Positions 37,171 through 48,400 are shown, counted from the stretch's first letter. The stretch is DNA of 52,224 nucleotides from Candidatus Methylomirabilota bacterium (GCA_026387775.1 JAPLLC010000092.1:1-52224); one strand, 5' to 3'. The notes: generated by a model not told the origin, from the letters alone. A program made the numbers and translations.

Positions 37171-39666
37171 ATGCCGATTCACCTCGTGATCCACGGCCAC
37201 TTCTACCAGCCGCCCCGTGAGAATCCCTGGACCGGCGCGATCGAGCGGCAGGAGAGCGCGTCGCCGTTTCACGACTGGAACGCCCGCGTCGCACACGAGT
37301 GCTATCTGCCCAACGCGCGCTCCCGCGTCCTCGACGAGCGCGGCCGGATCCAGGACATCGTCAACAACTACGAACGGCTGAGCTGGAACTTCGGCCCCAC
37401 CCTGCTCGCCTGGATATCCGAGGCGGCCCCGGATCTCCTGAAAGTGCTCGTGGCCGCCGATCGCGCCAGCCTGTCGCGCCTGGGCCACGGCAACGCCGTC
37501 GCCCAGGCCTACAACCACATGATCCTCCCCCTCGCCACCCGACGGGATCGGCAGACGCAGATCCGCTGGGCGGTCCGGGAGTTCGCCCACCGCTTCGGCC
37601 GTCCCCCCGAATCCATCTGGATGCCGGAGACGGCCGTGGACGAGACCACCCTCGCGCTCCTGGTCGAGGCGGGCATGCGCTATCTGATCCTCTCGCCGGC
37701 GCAGGCGGCCCGCTGGCGCCCCCTGGGGGGTGAGGCATGGCTCACCTCCGCTCAGGCCGAGCTCGATCCCCGGCGCCCCTACCGCTGGATCCTGCGGGAC
37801 GCCGAGGGACGCCCGCAGGGAGATCGCGGGATCGACCTCTGCTTCTACCATGCCCCCCTCTCGCGCGGCATCAGCTTCCAGCACTACCTGCGGGACGCGA
37901 GCCTCTTGGGCAACCGCATCGCCGAGGCCGCGGCCGGCGCACCGGATGCCCTGATCCTGATCGCGACCGATGGGGAGTCCTTCGGCCATCACGAGAAGTT
38001 CGGCGACATGTGTCTGGCCACACTCTTCAGCCGGGAGGCCCCGCGCCAGGGATTCGAGGTGACGAACCTGGCGGCCTACCTGGAGACGCATCGTCCCGCC
38101 TGGGAGGTGGAGCTCCTGCCGGAGAGCGCCTGGAGCTGCTCGCACGGCGTCGGCCGGTGGCGCGAAGACTGTGGATGCAGCGCCGGCGGGGGCGCGGGCT
38201 GGAATCAGGCCTGGCGCCGGCCGCTCCGCCAGGGGCTGGATCGCCTGCGTGACGCCCTGTCCGCCATCTTTCAGGAGGAGGGATCGCTTCTCTTCCGGGA
38301 TCCCTGGGCAGCCCGGGACGCCTACATCGACCTCCTGCTGGACCGAAGCGAGCCGGCGCGCGACGCCTTCTTCGTGCACTACCAGGCGCGGGGCCTGGAC
38401 CCGGCCGAGCGGGCACGGGCCCTGCGCCTCCTGGAGATGGAGCACCAGGCCATGCTCATGTTCACGAGCTGCGGCTGGTTCTTCTCCGACGTCTCCGGGA
38501 TCGAGACGGTGCAGAACCTCTGCTACGCCGCTCGGGCCATCGAGCTGGCGGCCCCCTTCGCCCCGCTGGACCTGGAGGCGGTCCTCCTGGAAGACCTGAC
38601 TCGGGCCCAGAGTAATCTCGATATGCACAGAAACGGCCGGCAGCTCTGGGAGCGCCGGGTGCGGCCCTCCCGCATGACGCCCGAGGACGCGGTCGCCCGC
38701 CTGCTCGTGGACGGATTACTGGGGCGCGAGCTGGGACCCCAGTTGCGCTATCGGTGGTCGCTCGCCCCCGAACCGGTCCGGCACGACGCGGAGTTTCTCG
38801 TCGCGGGCGTCCGGGCCACCTCCGAGATCACCGGAGAGGTGCGCCACTTCGCGGGGGCCTGCCGGCGAGACGGGCCGTTCGGTTTCCTGGCAGGCATCGC
38901 GCCCTGGCCCTCGCCGGAGGTCTTGTCGAGTTTTGCCGCCGAGGCGAAGGCCGCCCTGGTCCCTGGCGGACCGCAGCTCACCGCCTGGAGCGGCCGGTAC
39001 GCGGCGCGTCTGATTCGCCTGCGCCAGTTCTTGACCGACGAACGCCACGACGTCCTGCGGGAGTTCCTCTCCGGGACCGAGGCCGCCCTCGCCACGGAAG
39101 TGGCCCGGTTGTCCGAACAGGCCCTCCCGGCCGCCGAGGCCATGGCGGACGCTCGCATGCCGCTTCCCGGCTGGCTGGAGGCCATGCTCGAGGCGCACTG
39201 GTCGCATCGGTTTTGCGACGCCGTGGAGGCTCTCGCCGGCGTGGCCAATCCGGCCGCCTATGCGAGCCTCCTGGATCTCGGCGACCGCGCGCGCCATCTG
39301 GGCCTGAATCTCGACCTCTCCGCGGCCTCGGCCTCGTTCGGCCGAACCCTCCTCGGCCGCCTGGAGGCCATCGCGGATGCGGCCGACGCCGACCCCTGGC
39401 AGGATCTGCTGGAGCTGTTCCAGGTCGGAACGCGCCTGGGGCTCGCCCTGCCGGAGCACGCGCTGCAGGACCGCATGTTCGGCGTGTGCCGAATACGGCT
39501 CCCCCGCCTGGTGGAGGAACTCGGAGATGTCCACGATCCCCGCTACGCGGCCGTCTCCGCCATCCTGTCGGTGGCAAGCCGCCTCAACTTCCGTACGGAC
39601 GAGATCCGGGAACGCCTCAGGCCGCTGGAAGAGCCCATCGCCGCCGATCCGGCGTATTGGCCATGA
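37171..39666 (+). CDS. glycoside hydrolase family 57 / DUF3536 protein
   Basis: HLVIHGHFYQPPRENPW, PPESIWMPETAVDETTLALL, LIATDGESFGHHEKFGD. Confidence 0.92.
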   Translation: MPIHLVIHGHFYQPPRENPWTGAIERQESASPFHDWNARVAHECYLPNARSRVLDERGRIQDIVNNYERLSWNFGPTLLAWISEAAPDLLKVLVAADRASLSRLGHGNAVAQAYNHMILPLATRRDRQTQIRWAVREFAHRFGRPPESIWMPETAVDETTLALLVEAGMRYLILSPAQAARWRPLGGEAWLTSAQAELDPRRPYRWILRDAEGRPQGDRGIDLCFYHAPLSRGISFQHYLRDASLLGNRIAEAAAGAPDALILIATDGESFGHHEKFGDMCLATLFSREAPRQGFEVTNLAAYLETHRPAWEVELLPESAWSCSHGVGRWREDCGCSAGGGAGWNQAWRRPLRQGLDRLRDALSAIFQEEGSLLFRDPWAARDAYIDLLLDRSEPARDAFFVHYQARGLDPAERARALRLLEMEHQAMLMFTSCGWFFSDVSGIETVQNLCYAARAIELAAPFAPLDLEAVLLEDLTRAQSNLDMHRNGRQLWERRVRPSRMTPEDAVARLLVDGLLGRELGPQLRYRWSLAPEPVRHDAEFLVAGVRATSEITGEVRHFAGACRRDGPFGFLAGIAPWPSPEVLSSFAAEAKAALVPGGPQLTAWSGRYAARLIRLRQFLTDERHDVLREFLSGTEAALATEVARLSEQALPAAEAMADARMPLPGWLEAMLEAHWSHRFCDAVEALAGVANPAAYASLLDLGDRARHLGLNLDLSAASASFGRTLLGRLEAIADAADADPWQDLLELFQVGTRLGLALPEHALQDRMFGVCRIRLPRLVEELGDVHDPRYAAVSAILSVASRLNFRTDEIRERLRPLEEPIAADPAYWP

Positions 39667-39732
39667 GACGAGCCGGGAACGCGGAGCGCCGCCTGGCGAC
39701 CATCGAACTTCGCAGGCTGAACTGGTCTTGAC

Positions 39733-40359
39733 ATGAGCGGTATTCGACGGAAACTGCAGATCACCTTCATCACCGGCCTCCTGGTCATCGTCCCGATCGC
39801 GGTCCCCGTCTGGGTCTTCTGGGAGTTGCTCAGCTTCGTGGACCGGCTCTTGGCTCCCCTGATCTCGGAGACCTTCCCGCTCTACCTGCCGGGTCTCGGC
39901 CTCTTCGTGGCGATGCTGGTCGTCATCCTGATGGGGATCTTCGCCACCAACGTGGTCGGGCGCCGCATCCTGGGGTGGCTGGACAGCCTGCTCTTCCGGA
40001 TTCCCATCTTCCGGAACGTCTACTCTGCAGTGAAACAGCTCCTGAACGCATTCTCCCCGGACAATCAGGTCGCCTTCAAGGAGTTTGTGGTCGTCCATAA
40101 CCGGGGGACGGGCCACTACTGCTTCGGATTCCTGACGGGCGCCGTGTCACTCCAGCGGGCCAACGGCGAGACGGAGCCGCTCGTGGCCGTGTACGTCCCC
40201 ACCAACCACCTGTACCTTGGCGACATCCTGCTCGCGCGGCGGGAGGACGTCATCTTGACCCGGCTGACCGTCCCCCAGGGTATCCAGATCGTCCTCTCGG
40301 GCGGGATCAGCATTCCCCAGGTGTTGCGCCAGGATCTCCCGGACAGCGGCGGAGGGTAG
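39733..40359 (+). CDS. DUF502 domain-containing membrane protein
   Basis: LQITFITGLLVIVPIAVPVWVFWELL; PIFRNVYSAVKQLLNAFSPDNQVAFKEFVVV. Confidence 0.88.
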   Translation: MSGIRRKLQITFITGLLVIVPIAVPVWVFWELLSFVDRLLAPLISETFPLYLPGLGLFVAMLVVILMGIFATNVVGRRILGWLDSLLFRIPIFRNVYSAVKQLLNAFSPDNQVAFKEFVVVHNRGTGHYCFGFLTGAVSLQRANGETEPLVAVYVPTNHLYLGDILLARREDVILTRLTVPQGIQIVLSGGISIPQVLRQDLPDSGGG

Positions 40360-40386
40360 CCCCCGGGAGCGGCGAAGGAGCGACGC

Positions 40387-41739
40387 ATGGACGGATCGGT
40401 GTTTTCCGGCCTCTGGCTGGAGGCCAGCGTCGTCGGGGCGCTCATCCTCCTGAACGGGTTCTTCGCCGCCTCGGAGATCGCCATGATCTCGGCGCGGCGG
40501 AGCCGGATCCAGCAGCTTGCCGCGACCGGGGACGCCCGCGCCCAGCGCGTCCTCGGCCTGAAGGAGGATCCGGATCGGTTTCTGGCCACGGCCCAGGTCG
40601 GCGTGACCTTCGTCGGCACGTTGGCGTCGGCCGTGGGCGGAGCGATGGCGGTCCGGGCGCTCTCCCCGCTGATCCGGGAGATTCCCGTCTTCTTGGTCCA
40701 AAAGGTCGCCGAGCCGATCGCCCTGGCGATCGTCGTCGTGCTCCTCACCTACGTCACCCTCATCCTGGGAGAGCTCGTGCCCAAGTCCCTGGCGCTGCGC
40801 CACCCGGTCGTCCTGGCCCTCTGGGCCTCGGGACCGCTGGAGCGTCTGGGCAAGGCCACCGCTCCGTTGGTCAGGCTGCTCATCGTCTCCAACCGCTTCA
40901 TCCTCCGCCTCCTGGGCCAGAAGGGCGCCGTGGAGCGCACCTTCGTCTCCGAGGAAGAGGTCAAGCACATGGTCCAGGAGGGGCGGGCCCAGGGGGTCTT
41001 CGACCAGACCGAGCAGGAGCTGATCCACAGCGTCTTCGAGTTCACAGAGGCCTCGGTGAAGGAGGTCATGATCCCGCGCCCCCGCATCCAGGCCATAGAC
41101 GTGGACATGCCCGTGGATCAGGTCCTGGCCCATATCGTCGAAACCGGGAAGTCCCGCTATCCGGTCTACCGCAGTAGCCTGGACGAGGTGCTGGGGATTC
41201 TCTACGACAAGGACCTGTTCCGGCTCCTGGCGGAGAAGAAGCCGATCGTCCTGGCGCAGGTGCTGCGTCCGGCCTTCTTCGCCCCGGATACCGCCCAGGT
41301 GAGCCATCTCCTCAAGACGATGCAGCGGCGCCGGATGCCCATGGCCCTGGTCGTCAACGAGTACGGCGGGCTGGAGGGCCTGGTCACGATCGAGGACCTG
41401 ATCGAGGAGATCGTGGGCGAGATCGAGGACGAGTCCGATCGGGAGACGCAGGCGGTCCGGCGCCTCCGCGACGGCTCCTACATCGTGGACGCCTCCATCA
41501 GCATCCATGACCTGGCCGACCAGCACCATTTGGCGTTTCCGGAATCGGCCGAGTACGAGACCCTGGCTGGATTCGTCCTCGCCCAACTCCAGCGGCTGCC
41601 GCGCGGAGGCGAGATCGTTCAGTTCGAAGGCTGGCGACTGACCATCGTGGACATGGACGGGCGGCGCATCGCCCAACTGAAGATCGAGCGGCGCGACCCG
41701 GAGACGGAGCAGAAGAAGTCCGGCGCGTCTCCGGAGTAG
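40387..41739 (+). CDS. hemolysin-like CNNM/CBS/CorC_HlyC domain protein
   Basis: CNNM TM domain, SVKEVMIPRPRIQAIDVDMPVDQVL CBS repeats, MALVVNEYGGLEGLVTIEDLIEEIVGEIEDE. Confidence 0.95.
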   Translation: MDGSVFSGLWLEASVVGALILLNGFFAASEIAMISARRSRIQQLAATGDARAQRVLGLKEDPDRFLATAQVGVTFVGTLASAVGGAMAVRALSPLIREIPVFLVQKVAEPIALAIVVVLLTYVTLILGELVPKSLALRHPVVLALWASGPLERLGKATAPLVRLLIVSNRFILRLLGQKGAVERTFVSEEEVKHMVQEGRAQGVFDQTEQELIHSVFEFTEASVKEVMIPRPRIQAIDVDMPVDQVLAHIVETGKSRYPVYRSSLDEVLGILYDKDLFRLLAEKKPIVLAQVLRPAFFAPDTAQVSHLLKTMQRRRMPMALVVNEYGGLEGLVTIEDLIEEIVGEIEDESDRETQAVRRLRDGSYIVDASISIHDLADQHHLAFPESAEYETLAGFVLAQLQRLPRGGEIVQFEGWRLTIVDMDGRRIAQLKIERRDPETEQKKSGASPE

Positions 41740-41742
41740 CCG

Positions 41743-44700
41743 ATGCGCTGGATGCGGGCGACCAAGGCCAGGGTGGCTTGCGCCCTGATTCTCGTCCCCT
41801 TCGCCATGCTCGCGCTGGCGGTCCTGGCTCCCGTCGCCGCCATGCAGGTTCCCGCCGTGAGGCGGCAGGTCCACCGCTGGGTGGAAGACCAGCTCTCCCG
41901 ATCCCTTGGGAGAGAGGTCCGGATGGAAGGCGCGGCCATCCGCCCGTGGTGGGGGCGCCTCGACCTCGCGCGGATCCGGGTGGCCGCCGGCGAGACCTTG
42001 GGGGCGGGGACGCTCTTCGAGAGCGAGGCGCTCCGGCTGCACTGGAGCTGGAAGGCGCTGCTCCGGCGCTCCATCGTCCTCGATCGGATCACCCTCGTCC
42101 ACCCCCGGCTCACCCTCCACTCGACCGTGACCTCGGCCGCCGGTACCCCCCTCGTCCGCCCCCGGCTCACCCTCCGCTCGACCGTGACCTCGGCCGCCGG
42201 TACCCGTGACCTGTTCTCGGTGTTCCTCCAGCCCCGCCCCATCGCCATGGACAGGTGGACGCTCGCGATCCACCTGGCGGAGATCGAGAATGGTCTGATC
42301 GCCTGGGGGGCGGACCGAGCCGGCGGGCGGGTCGAGGGACTCTCCGGCACGCTGCGCTGGCCGGAAGATCCTGTCGGGGAACCCGCGATCCTCCTGAGCC
42401 TCCGCGCCGCCCGCCTTCCCCTCCGGATCGGCGATGCCGCGCGGGAGCTCCGGCAGGCGAGCCTGCAGGGCGAGCTGACCTCGCGCGCCCTCGTCGTGAC
42501 CTCGGCGGAGGTCCAGATGGCCGGCGTCCGGCTCACGGCGGCGGGCCATATCCTCGATCCCGGCGGGGCCGCGCGGGCGGATCTGCGCCTGAAGCTCGCC
42601 GCGCCGCTGGCCGCCCTGTTCGGTCTGGCGGGGATCCCAAAGGAGATGGACGGCTCCCTCGACCTCGAGGGACGCCTGGATGGGCCCTGGCCCCGGGTCG
42701 CCTTTCGAGGCGACGGCAAGCTGCGCATCCGGCAGACGGCAAAGGGGGACGACCCTGTGCCCATCTCGGTGCGATGGGCCGCGGGCCGCCTGGAGATCGA
42801 AACGACAGCCCCGGACCGGCCGGGATCGCTCTCGGCCGGGATCGCGCTGCAGCCGGCGACGGGGACCTATGCGGCGCGCCTCACGGTCCGCGGGGCGGAT
42901 CTCGCCGAGCTGACCGGCTTGCCCGCGCTGGCGGCCCATCTGGCCGGCCTCAGCCTACCGGCGAATCTGCGCGGCCGGCTCACCGCCGACGTGGATCTTT
43001 CCGGCCGGGGCGCGGACCTGACGGCCCTGCGGGGGCGCGGCGCCATCCGCGTGGACGGACTCTCAGTCGAGGGGGACATCCCAAGCGGCAGGCTGGAGGC
43101 TCGAGTCGTCGCCACCGCTTCACGCCTCAGCCTGGAGACATTCGCCCTGGAGATTCCGGGCGGGTCCATCCAGGGGAGCGGGAGCATAGGATTTCAGGAC
43201 GGACGCGTGGAGTTGCCCCTCCAGGCCGATCTCCGGGACGTGGGGGCCTTCGCGAGTGGATTCGGCCTCCCTCTGCTGGGGGGGAAGGCCGCGCTGCAGG
43301 GCCGGCTGACGGGCAGCCGGGAGGCTCCCAGATTTCAGGGCCGCCTCACCTGGCAGAATCCCCGCGTCGCCTTGCAGACCTTCGACCAGATCGAGGCCGA
43401 CCTCGATCTGGTCCCCCGCCTGTTCCGGACCTCGCGCCTCGTCGTGCGCGTCGGGTCGACAACCGCCACGCTCCGCGGCAGCGTGGCGGCCCGCGGCAGC
43501 GCCCCCCTTCGCACGCTCAACCTGAAACAGGATCTCGTCCTGGATCTCCAGGGCCAGGTCAACCCGGGCCGGACCGCCGACATCGCCCGCTTCCTCCCGG
43601 ACGACCTGGGGGTGCGCGGCGCCTTCCGGGCCAGCGTGAGGATCGCGGGAACACCGGGCGCGCCGACCGGCGAGGCGGACGTCACCCTGACGAGCCCCGA
43701 GACCTGGGGCGAGCGCTGGCAGCAAGGCACGGTCAGGGTCAAGCTCCTGCCGGACGGCATCGAGCTCGGCCCCCTCCTCTTGCAGCGGGGGACCGAGCGG
43801 GTGAGCGGGGCTCTCCACCTCGGAAAGGGCGGCGGCCTGAAGGGTCGGCTCGTCGGAGCGGGCCTGGAGCTGTCCGGGCTGAACTTCCTCGCGGACAGCC
43901 GGGTGGCGGGGCAGGCAGACATCCAGGCAGACGTACAGGGATCGGCGGGCGAGCTAAAAGTGACCGGCAGCGCCACCTCTGCGGCCCTGCTCTTCCGGGA
44001 CATCCCGCTCGGCCCCGCCGCCGGCGCGTTCAGCATCGCCAAGCAGGGCACGGAGCTGGATCTGACCATCCAGAACGGTGCCCAGCGAATCCGGCTGAAC
44101 CTCGGCCCTCCTCCGGACCGCAGCCTGCGGCTTGACCTGAACCTCGCAAATGCCGATCTGGACCCGATCCTCCGGATACCAGGCGTCGAACCGCTTCGCT
44201 CTTGGCAGGCCCAGGGAACCGGGCGCCTCCTCCTCCGCGGGGCGGCGAGCGACCTGGCGGCGGCCACGGGCGAGGCCACGCTCAGCGCTCTGCGCCTCCG
44301 AAAAGACGAGCAGGTCTGGAATAACCGCAGCCCCGTGGAGCTGTCCTGGCGGGGACAGACGGTCACGCTGCGCCAGATGCAGCTTCGCTCGGGGGAAAAG
44401 GAGGTGGATCTCCGCGGCACGCTGGGAGGCGACGCGGAGAACGATCTCCAGGTGAAGGGCGCCCTGCCGCTGGTGGCCTTGCAGGGGAGGCTCCCGCTCG
44501 TTTCACTTCTGGCGGGTGAGGCGACGGTCAACCTGCGTGTCCGAGGCCCTCTGAGCGCACCCGAACTGCAGGGAGCGCTGGCCGTTGCCGGAGGTCGCCT
44601 CATGCTTCGTGGAATCCCCGCACCCTTCGAAGATCTCCGCGGCACCGCGGAGCTTCAGGGGCAGCGGGTATTCCTGCGCGCCGTCCAGGGCCGCCTGGGC

Positions 44701-45399
44701 GGTGGGAGTTTCCAGGGGTCGGGCGAGCTTGCCCGTGACGGAGGGCGGTGGAGCTTTCGGACCACCTTCCAGGAAGATGGTGGGCGGGCGGAGCATCTCC
44801 TGACCGGATTCTCCAAGGAGAAGGGCGAGGTGACGGGCGCCCTCTCGCTGGGCGGCTCCCTGGCGAGCCACGGGCAGGACGAGGACGGTTTCTGGTCGAA
44901 CCTGGAGGGCAACCTCAAGCTCGTCATGCGGGACGGCCAGATGGGGCGTCAGGCGGTCACGACCAGGATCTTGTCCATCATCAACATCGGGCAGCTTTTC
45001 GACGTCAAGGACCTCGACGTGTCCGCCCAGGGCTTGCCGTACCAGAGGCTCACGGCCGACATCGCGATCAAGCAAGGTGTCGCCCGGACGGAGAACCTCC
45101 TCTTCGAGAGCCGGGCCTTCAACCTGAGCGCGGTCGGAGAGGTGAATCTGGTCGAGGAGACCATCGAGATGAACCTGGCGGTCAGGCCCTTCCAGAATGT
45201 TGACAGGTTCCTCAGCAAGATTCCCCTGGCCGGGTGGCTCCTGGGCGGGAAGGAGAAGAGCGTGGCGGTGAGCTTCTACCGGGTCACCGGGTCCCTCAAG
45301 GATCCCCAGGTAACGTCGCTCCCGGCGAAAAGCCTGGGCCGAAACGCCTTCGGCATCTTCCGCCGCCTGCTTGACATCCCCGAGGCGATCATGCCCTAA
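41743..45399 (+). CDS. YhdP/AsmA-like large envelope protein
   Basis: N-terminal TM anchor, long beta-repeat region, C-terminal FNLSAVGEVNLVEETIEMNLAVRPFQNVDRFLSKIPLAGWLLGG. Confidence 0.82.
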   Translation: MRWMRATKARVACALILVPFAMLALAVLAPVAAMQVPAVRRQVHRWVEDQLSRSLGREVRMEGAAIRPWWGRLDLARIRVAAGETLGAGTLFESEALRLHWSWKALLRRSIVLDRITLVHPRLTLHSTVTSAAGTPLVRPRLTLRSTVTSAAGTRDLFSVFLQPRPIAMDRWTLAIHLAEIENGLIAWGADRAGGRVEGLSGTLRWPEDPVGEPAILLSLRAARLPLRIGDAARELRQASLQGELTSRALVVTSAEVQMAGVRLTAAGHILDPGGAARADLRLKLAAPLAALFGLAGIPKEMDGSLDLEGRLDGPWPRVAFRGDGKLRIRQTAKGDDPVPISVRWAAGRLEIETTAPDRPGSLSAGIALQPATGTYAARLTVRGADLAELTGLPALAAHLAGLSLPANLRGRLTADVDLSGRGADLTALRGRGAIRVDGLSVEGDIPSGRLEARVVATASRLSLETFALEIPGGSIQGSGSIGFQDGRVELPLQADLRDVGAFASGFGLPLLGGKAALQGRLTGSREAPRFQGRLTWQNPRVALQTFDQIEADLDLVPRLFRTSRLVVRVGSTTATLRGSVAARGSAPLRTLNLKQDLVLDLQGQVNPGRTADIARFLPDDLGVRGAFRASVRIAGTPGAPTGEADVTLTSPETWGERWQQGTVRVKLLPDGIELGPLLLQRGTERVSGALHLGKGGGLKGRLVGAGLELSGLNFLADSRVAGQADIQADVQGSAGELKVTGSATSAALLFRDIPLGPAAGAFSIAKQGTELDLTIQNGAQRIRLNLGPPPDRSLRLDLNLANADLDPILRIPGVEPLRSWQAQGTGRLLLRGAASDLAAATGEATLSALRLRKDEQVWNNRSPVELSWRGQTVTLRQMQLRSGEKEVDLRGTLGGDAENDLQVKGALPLVALQGRLPLVSLLAGEATVNLRVRGPLSAPELQGALAVAGGRLMLRGIPAPFEDLRGTAELQGQRVFLRAVQGRLGGGSFQGSGELARDGGRWSFRTTFQEDGGRAEHLLTGFSKEKGEVTGALSLGGSLASHGQDEDGFWSNLEGNLKLVMRDGQMGRQAVTTRILSIINIGQLFDVKDLDVSAQGLPYQRLTADIAIKQGVARTENLLFESRAFNLSAVGEVNLVEETIEMNLAVRPFQNVDRFLSKIPLAGWLLGGKEKSVAVSFYRVTGSLKDPQVTSLPAKSLGRNAFGIFRRLLDIPEAIMP
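42094..42207 (+). repeat. 57-bp in-frame tandem repeat (2 copies)
   Basis: LVHPRLTLHSTVTSAAGTP (42094-42150) and LVRPRLTLRSTVTSAAGTR (42151-42207); four nucleotide differences. Confidence 0.97.
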
Positions 45400-45416
45400 C
45401 CCGTGTCGCCCGCTCT

Positions 45417-48400
45417 TCATCCCTGACTCGTAAGCGCATACACCATGTCGCCGACAAAGCGCCGGAACGAGTCGTTCTCGACGAACTGTTTGTAGACCTG
45501 CGTGTCGTCCTTGAGCAAAAGCTGCATCACCTTGCCGAGCGCCAGGTCGTGGGCCATGCGCGCGGTGTGCGGCGTGTTCTCCTTGGCGTTCTGGTAGGCC
45601 TTGTCGGCGGCAACCTTCGGCGCGATGTCGTCGCGGATACGGCGCGCGACGCGGTCGGCGTCCGTGAACAGCGTGCCGAAGTGCTCGTTGAAGGCCTTGA
45701 GGATGTTGCTCAGGCGGTCGAGCTCGGGCTCGGGCTTGCGGCCCCCGCCATCCGCCGGCACGGGCTCGATCTGCGCATCTTCATCCGCCAGCGCGATCTT
45801 CATCACCGCCTTCTTCTCGACGCGGTAGCTGTCCATGTCGATGGCTTCGAGGATGCCCTTGGCGAGGTCCTCCTCCTTCGGCGCGGGCAGCTTGGGGGTG
45901 AGCAGGTTCAGCAGGATCGAGAGCTTCTCCCATTCGCGGTTGGTGTAGGGCATGATCGAGGCGAGAAAGTCGTACGTGCGGCAGAACGCCTTCGCCTTGC
46001 CCTTGAAGTCCACCTGCTGGTCCTCGCCGAGCCTGCCCGTGTAGACCGCCACGCACGCATCAAGGATCGGGTCGAGCTTGTCGCGGTCGGCGCCGCCGAG
46101 GAACAACTCGACGAACTGCTGCACCTGCTCCGGTGAATACACCTGCGCACGATCCAGCGCCGTCTTCAGGTCGTGGAGCTTGTTGGGGTCGGTCTCCTCC
46201 GCGAGCAGTGTCGTGCGGTAGTAGTCCTGGAAGGCGAAGGTAATCGCCTCTGAATTGTTCTGGAAGTCGAGCACGAAGCAGTCGTGCTTCTGCGGATGCG
46301 CACGGTTGAGCCGTGACAGCGTCTGCACCGCCTTGATCCCTGAGAGTGGCTTGTCCACGTACATCGTGTGCAAGAGCGGCTCGTCGTAGCCGGTCTGAAA
46401 CTTGTCCGCGCAGATCAGGAAGCGGTACGGATCGGCCTGGATCTTCTCGGCGATATCGCCGCTCGGAAAACCGTTGAGCGAGGTCTCGCTGACCTTCCCC
46501 CCGCCGTAGTCATGCTCGCCCGAGAACGCGACGATGGCCTTGTATGGGCTCTTGCGTTCCTCCAGATATGCCTTCACCGCATGGAAATACTGGACCGCGC
46601 GCTCGATCCCGCTGCAGACGACCATCGCCCGCGCCTGCCCGCCGATCTTCCCGGGGGCGAGCACCTGCTCGTGGAAGTGATCGATCATGATCTCGGCCTT
46701 GAGCCGGATCGCGTGGTGGTGGCTCTCCACGTACTTGCGGAGCTTCTTGTTCGCCTTCTTGGTATCGAACTCCGGGTCGTCCTCGATCTTCTTGACCAGC
46801 TTGTAATAGCTCTCGACCGGGGTGTAGCTCTTGAGCACGTCAAGGATGAACCGCTCCTCGACCGCCTGCTTCATCGTGTAGCTGTGGAAGGGCCGGTGCT
46901 TGACCTTGCCCTCGGCGTCGGCCGGCAGCGCCTCGCCGAACATCTCCAGCGTCTTGTTCTTGGGCGTGGCGGTGAACGCGAAGTAGCTCGCGTTGGTCAG
47001 CATCTTGCGCGCCGCCATGCGCTGCTCCAACGCCTCGTTCACCGTGTCTTCCGGGTCGGTCTCCGTGTCCTTGCCCTCCGCCGCGTCGCCAAGCGCCTTG
47101 CTCATTGCCGCCGAGGTCTTGCCGCCCTGGCTCGAATGGGCCTCGTCGATGACGATGGCGAAGGTCTTGCCGCCCTCGGTAGCAATCTCGTCGAGGATGA
47201 AGGGAAACTTCTGCACCGTCGAGATAATGATCTTCTTGCCCTGCTCGATGAACTTGCGCAGGTCTCCCGAGTGCTCGGCGTGGCCCACCGTCGCGCCCAC
47301 CTGCATGAACTGCTTGATGGTCCGCTGGATCTGGTCGTCGAGGATGCGCCGGTCGGTGACCACGATCACCGAGTCGAAGATCTCCTTGCCGTCGCGCTTC
47401 AAGCCGATGAGTTGGTGCGCGAGCCAGGCGATGGAGTTCGACTTGCCGCTGCCCGCCGAGTGTTGGACGAGGTAGCGCTTGCCCGCTCCGTGGGCGCGCA
47501 CATCAGCCAGGGCCCTGCGCACCACGCCGAGCTGGTGGTAACGCGGAAAGACCTGGCTGCGTTTCTTCCGGCCCGTCTTCTGGTGCTTGGTCTCGACGAT
47601 CTGGGCGTAGTTCTCGAGGATGTCGGTCAGCCCCGCCGGAGTGAGCACCGCTTTCCAGAGGTAGTCGGTCTTGAGGCCGTTCGGGTTGGGCGGGTTGCCC
47701 GCGCCGTCGTTGTAGCCCTTGTTGAGGGGGAGGAACCACGAGCCCTTGCCCATGAGCACGGTACACATGCGCACCTCGCCGTCGTCCACGGCGAAGTGCA
47801 CCACGCAGCGGCCGAACCCAAACAGCCGCTCGCGCGGGTCGCGGTCGCGGCGGTACTGCTCCACCGCGTCCTCCACCGTCTGCTTGGTGAGGCTGTTCTT
47901 CAGCTCGAACGTGGCGATGGGCAGCCCGTTGATAAACAGGCACAAGTCGAGCGCGCGGCGGGTCTCGTCGGTGCTGTAGGCGAGCTGGCGCGTGACCGAG
48001 AAGCGGTTCAAAGCGTGCAGCGCTTGCGCCTTGGCGTTGCCCTCCGAGGGCGTGCCGTAGAAGAGGTCGAAGTGCACCGGCCCGTGGTCCACGCCCTTGC
48101 GCAGCACATCGATGACGCCGCGCTTCCCGATCTCGGACGAGAGGCGCGCGAGGAATTTGAGCCGGCTGATGTCCTTCGGGTCGCTGGCGGCGGCCAGCGC
48201 CAGCTTCTTGAACGCCTCGGGCTGAGTCGCTCGCAGGAAGGCAAAGAGCTGCGCCACGTCGACCGCGTGGGCGCGGTCGTAGTCACGGGCGCTGCCCGCA
48301 AAGTAGCCTGTGCCCCCATACGGCGGACGCGCCTCGGCCTCGACGCCCGGCGTGACGGCCAGGCCGCCTGCCTGCGCCGAACCTCCGGCAGGCAGGTCCG

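Noticed and set aside
40147-42939. Long minus-strand ORF (930 aa) spanning DUF502, CorC-type and YhdP-like genes
   Set aside because: Shadow ORF antisense to three genes with clear domain motifs.
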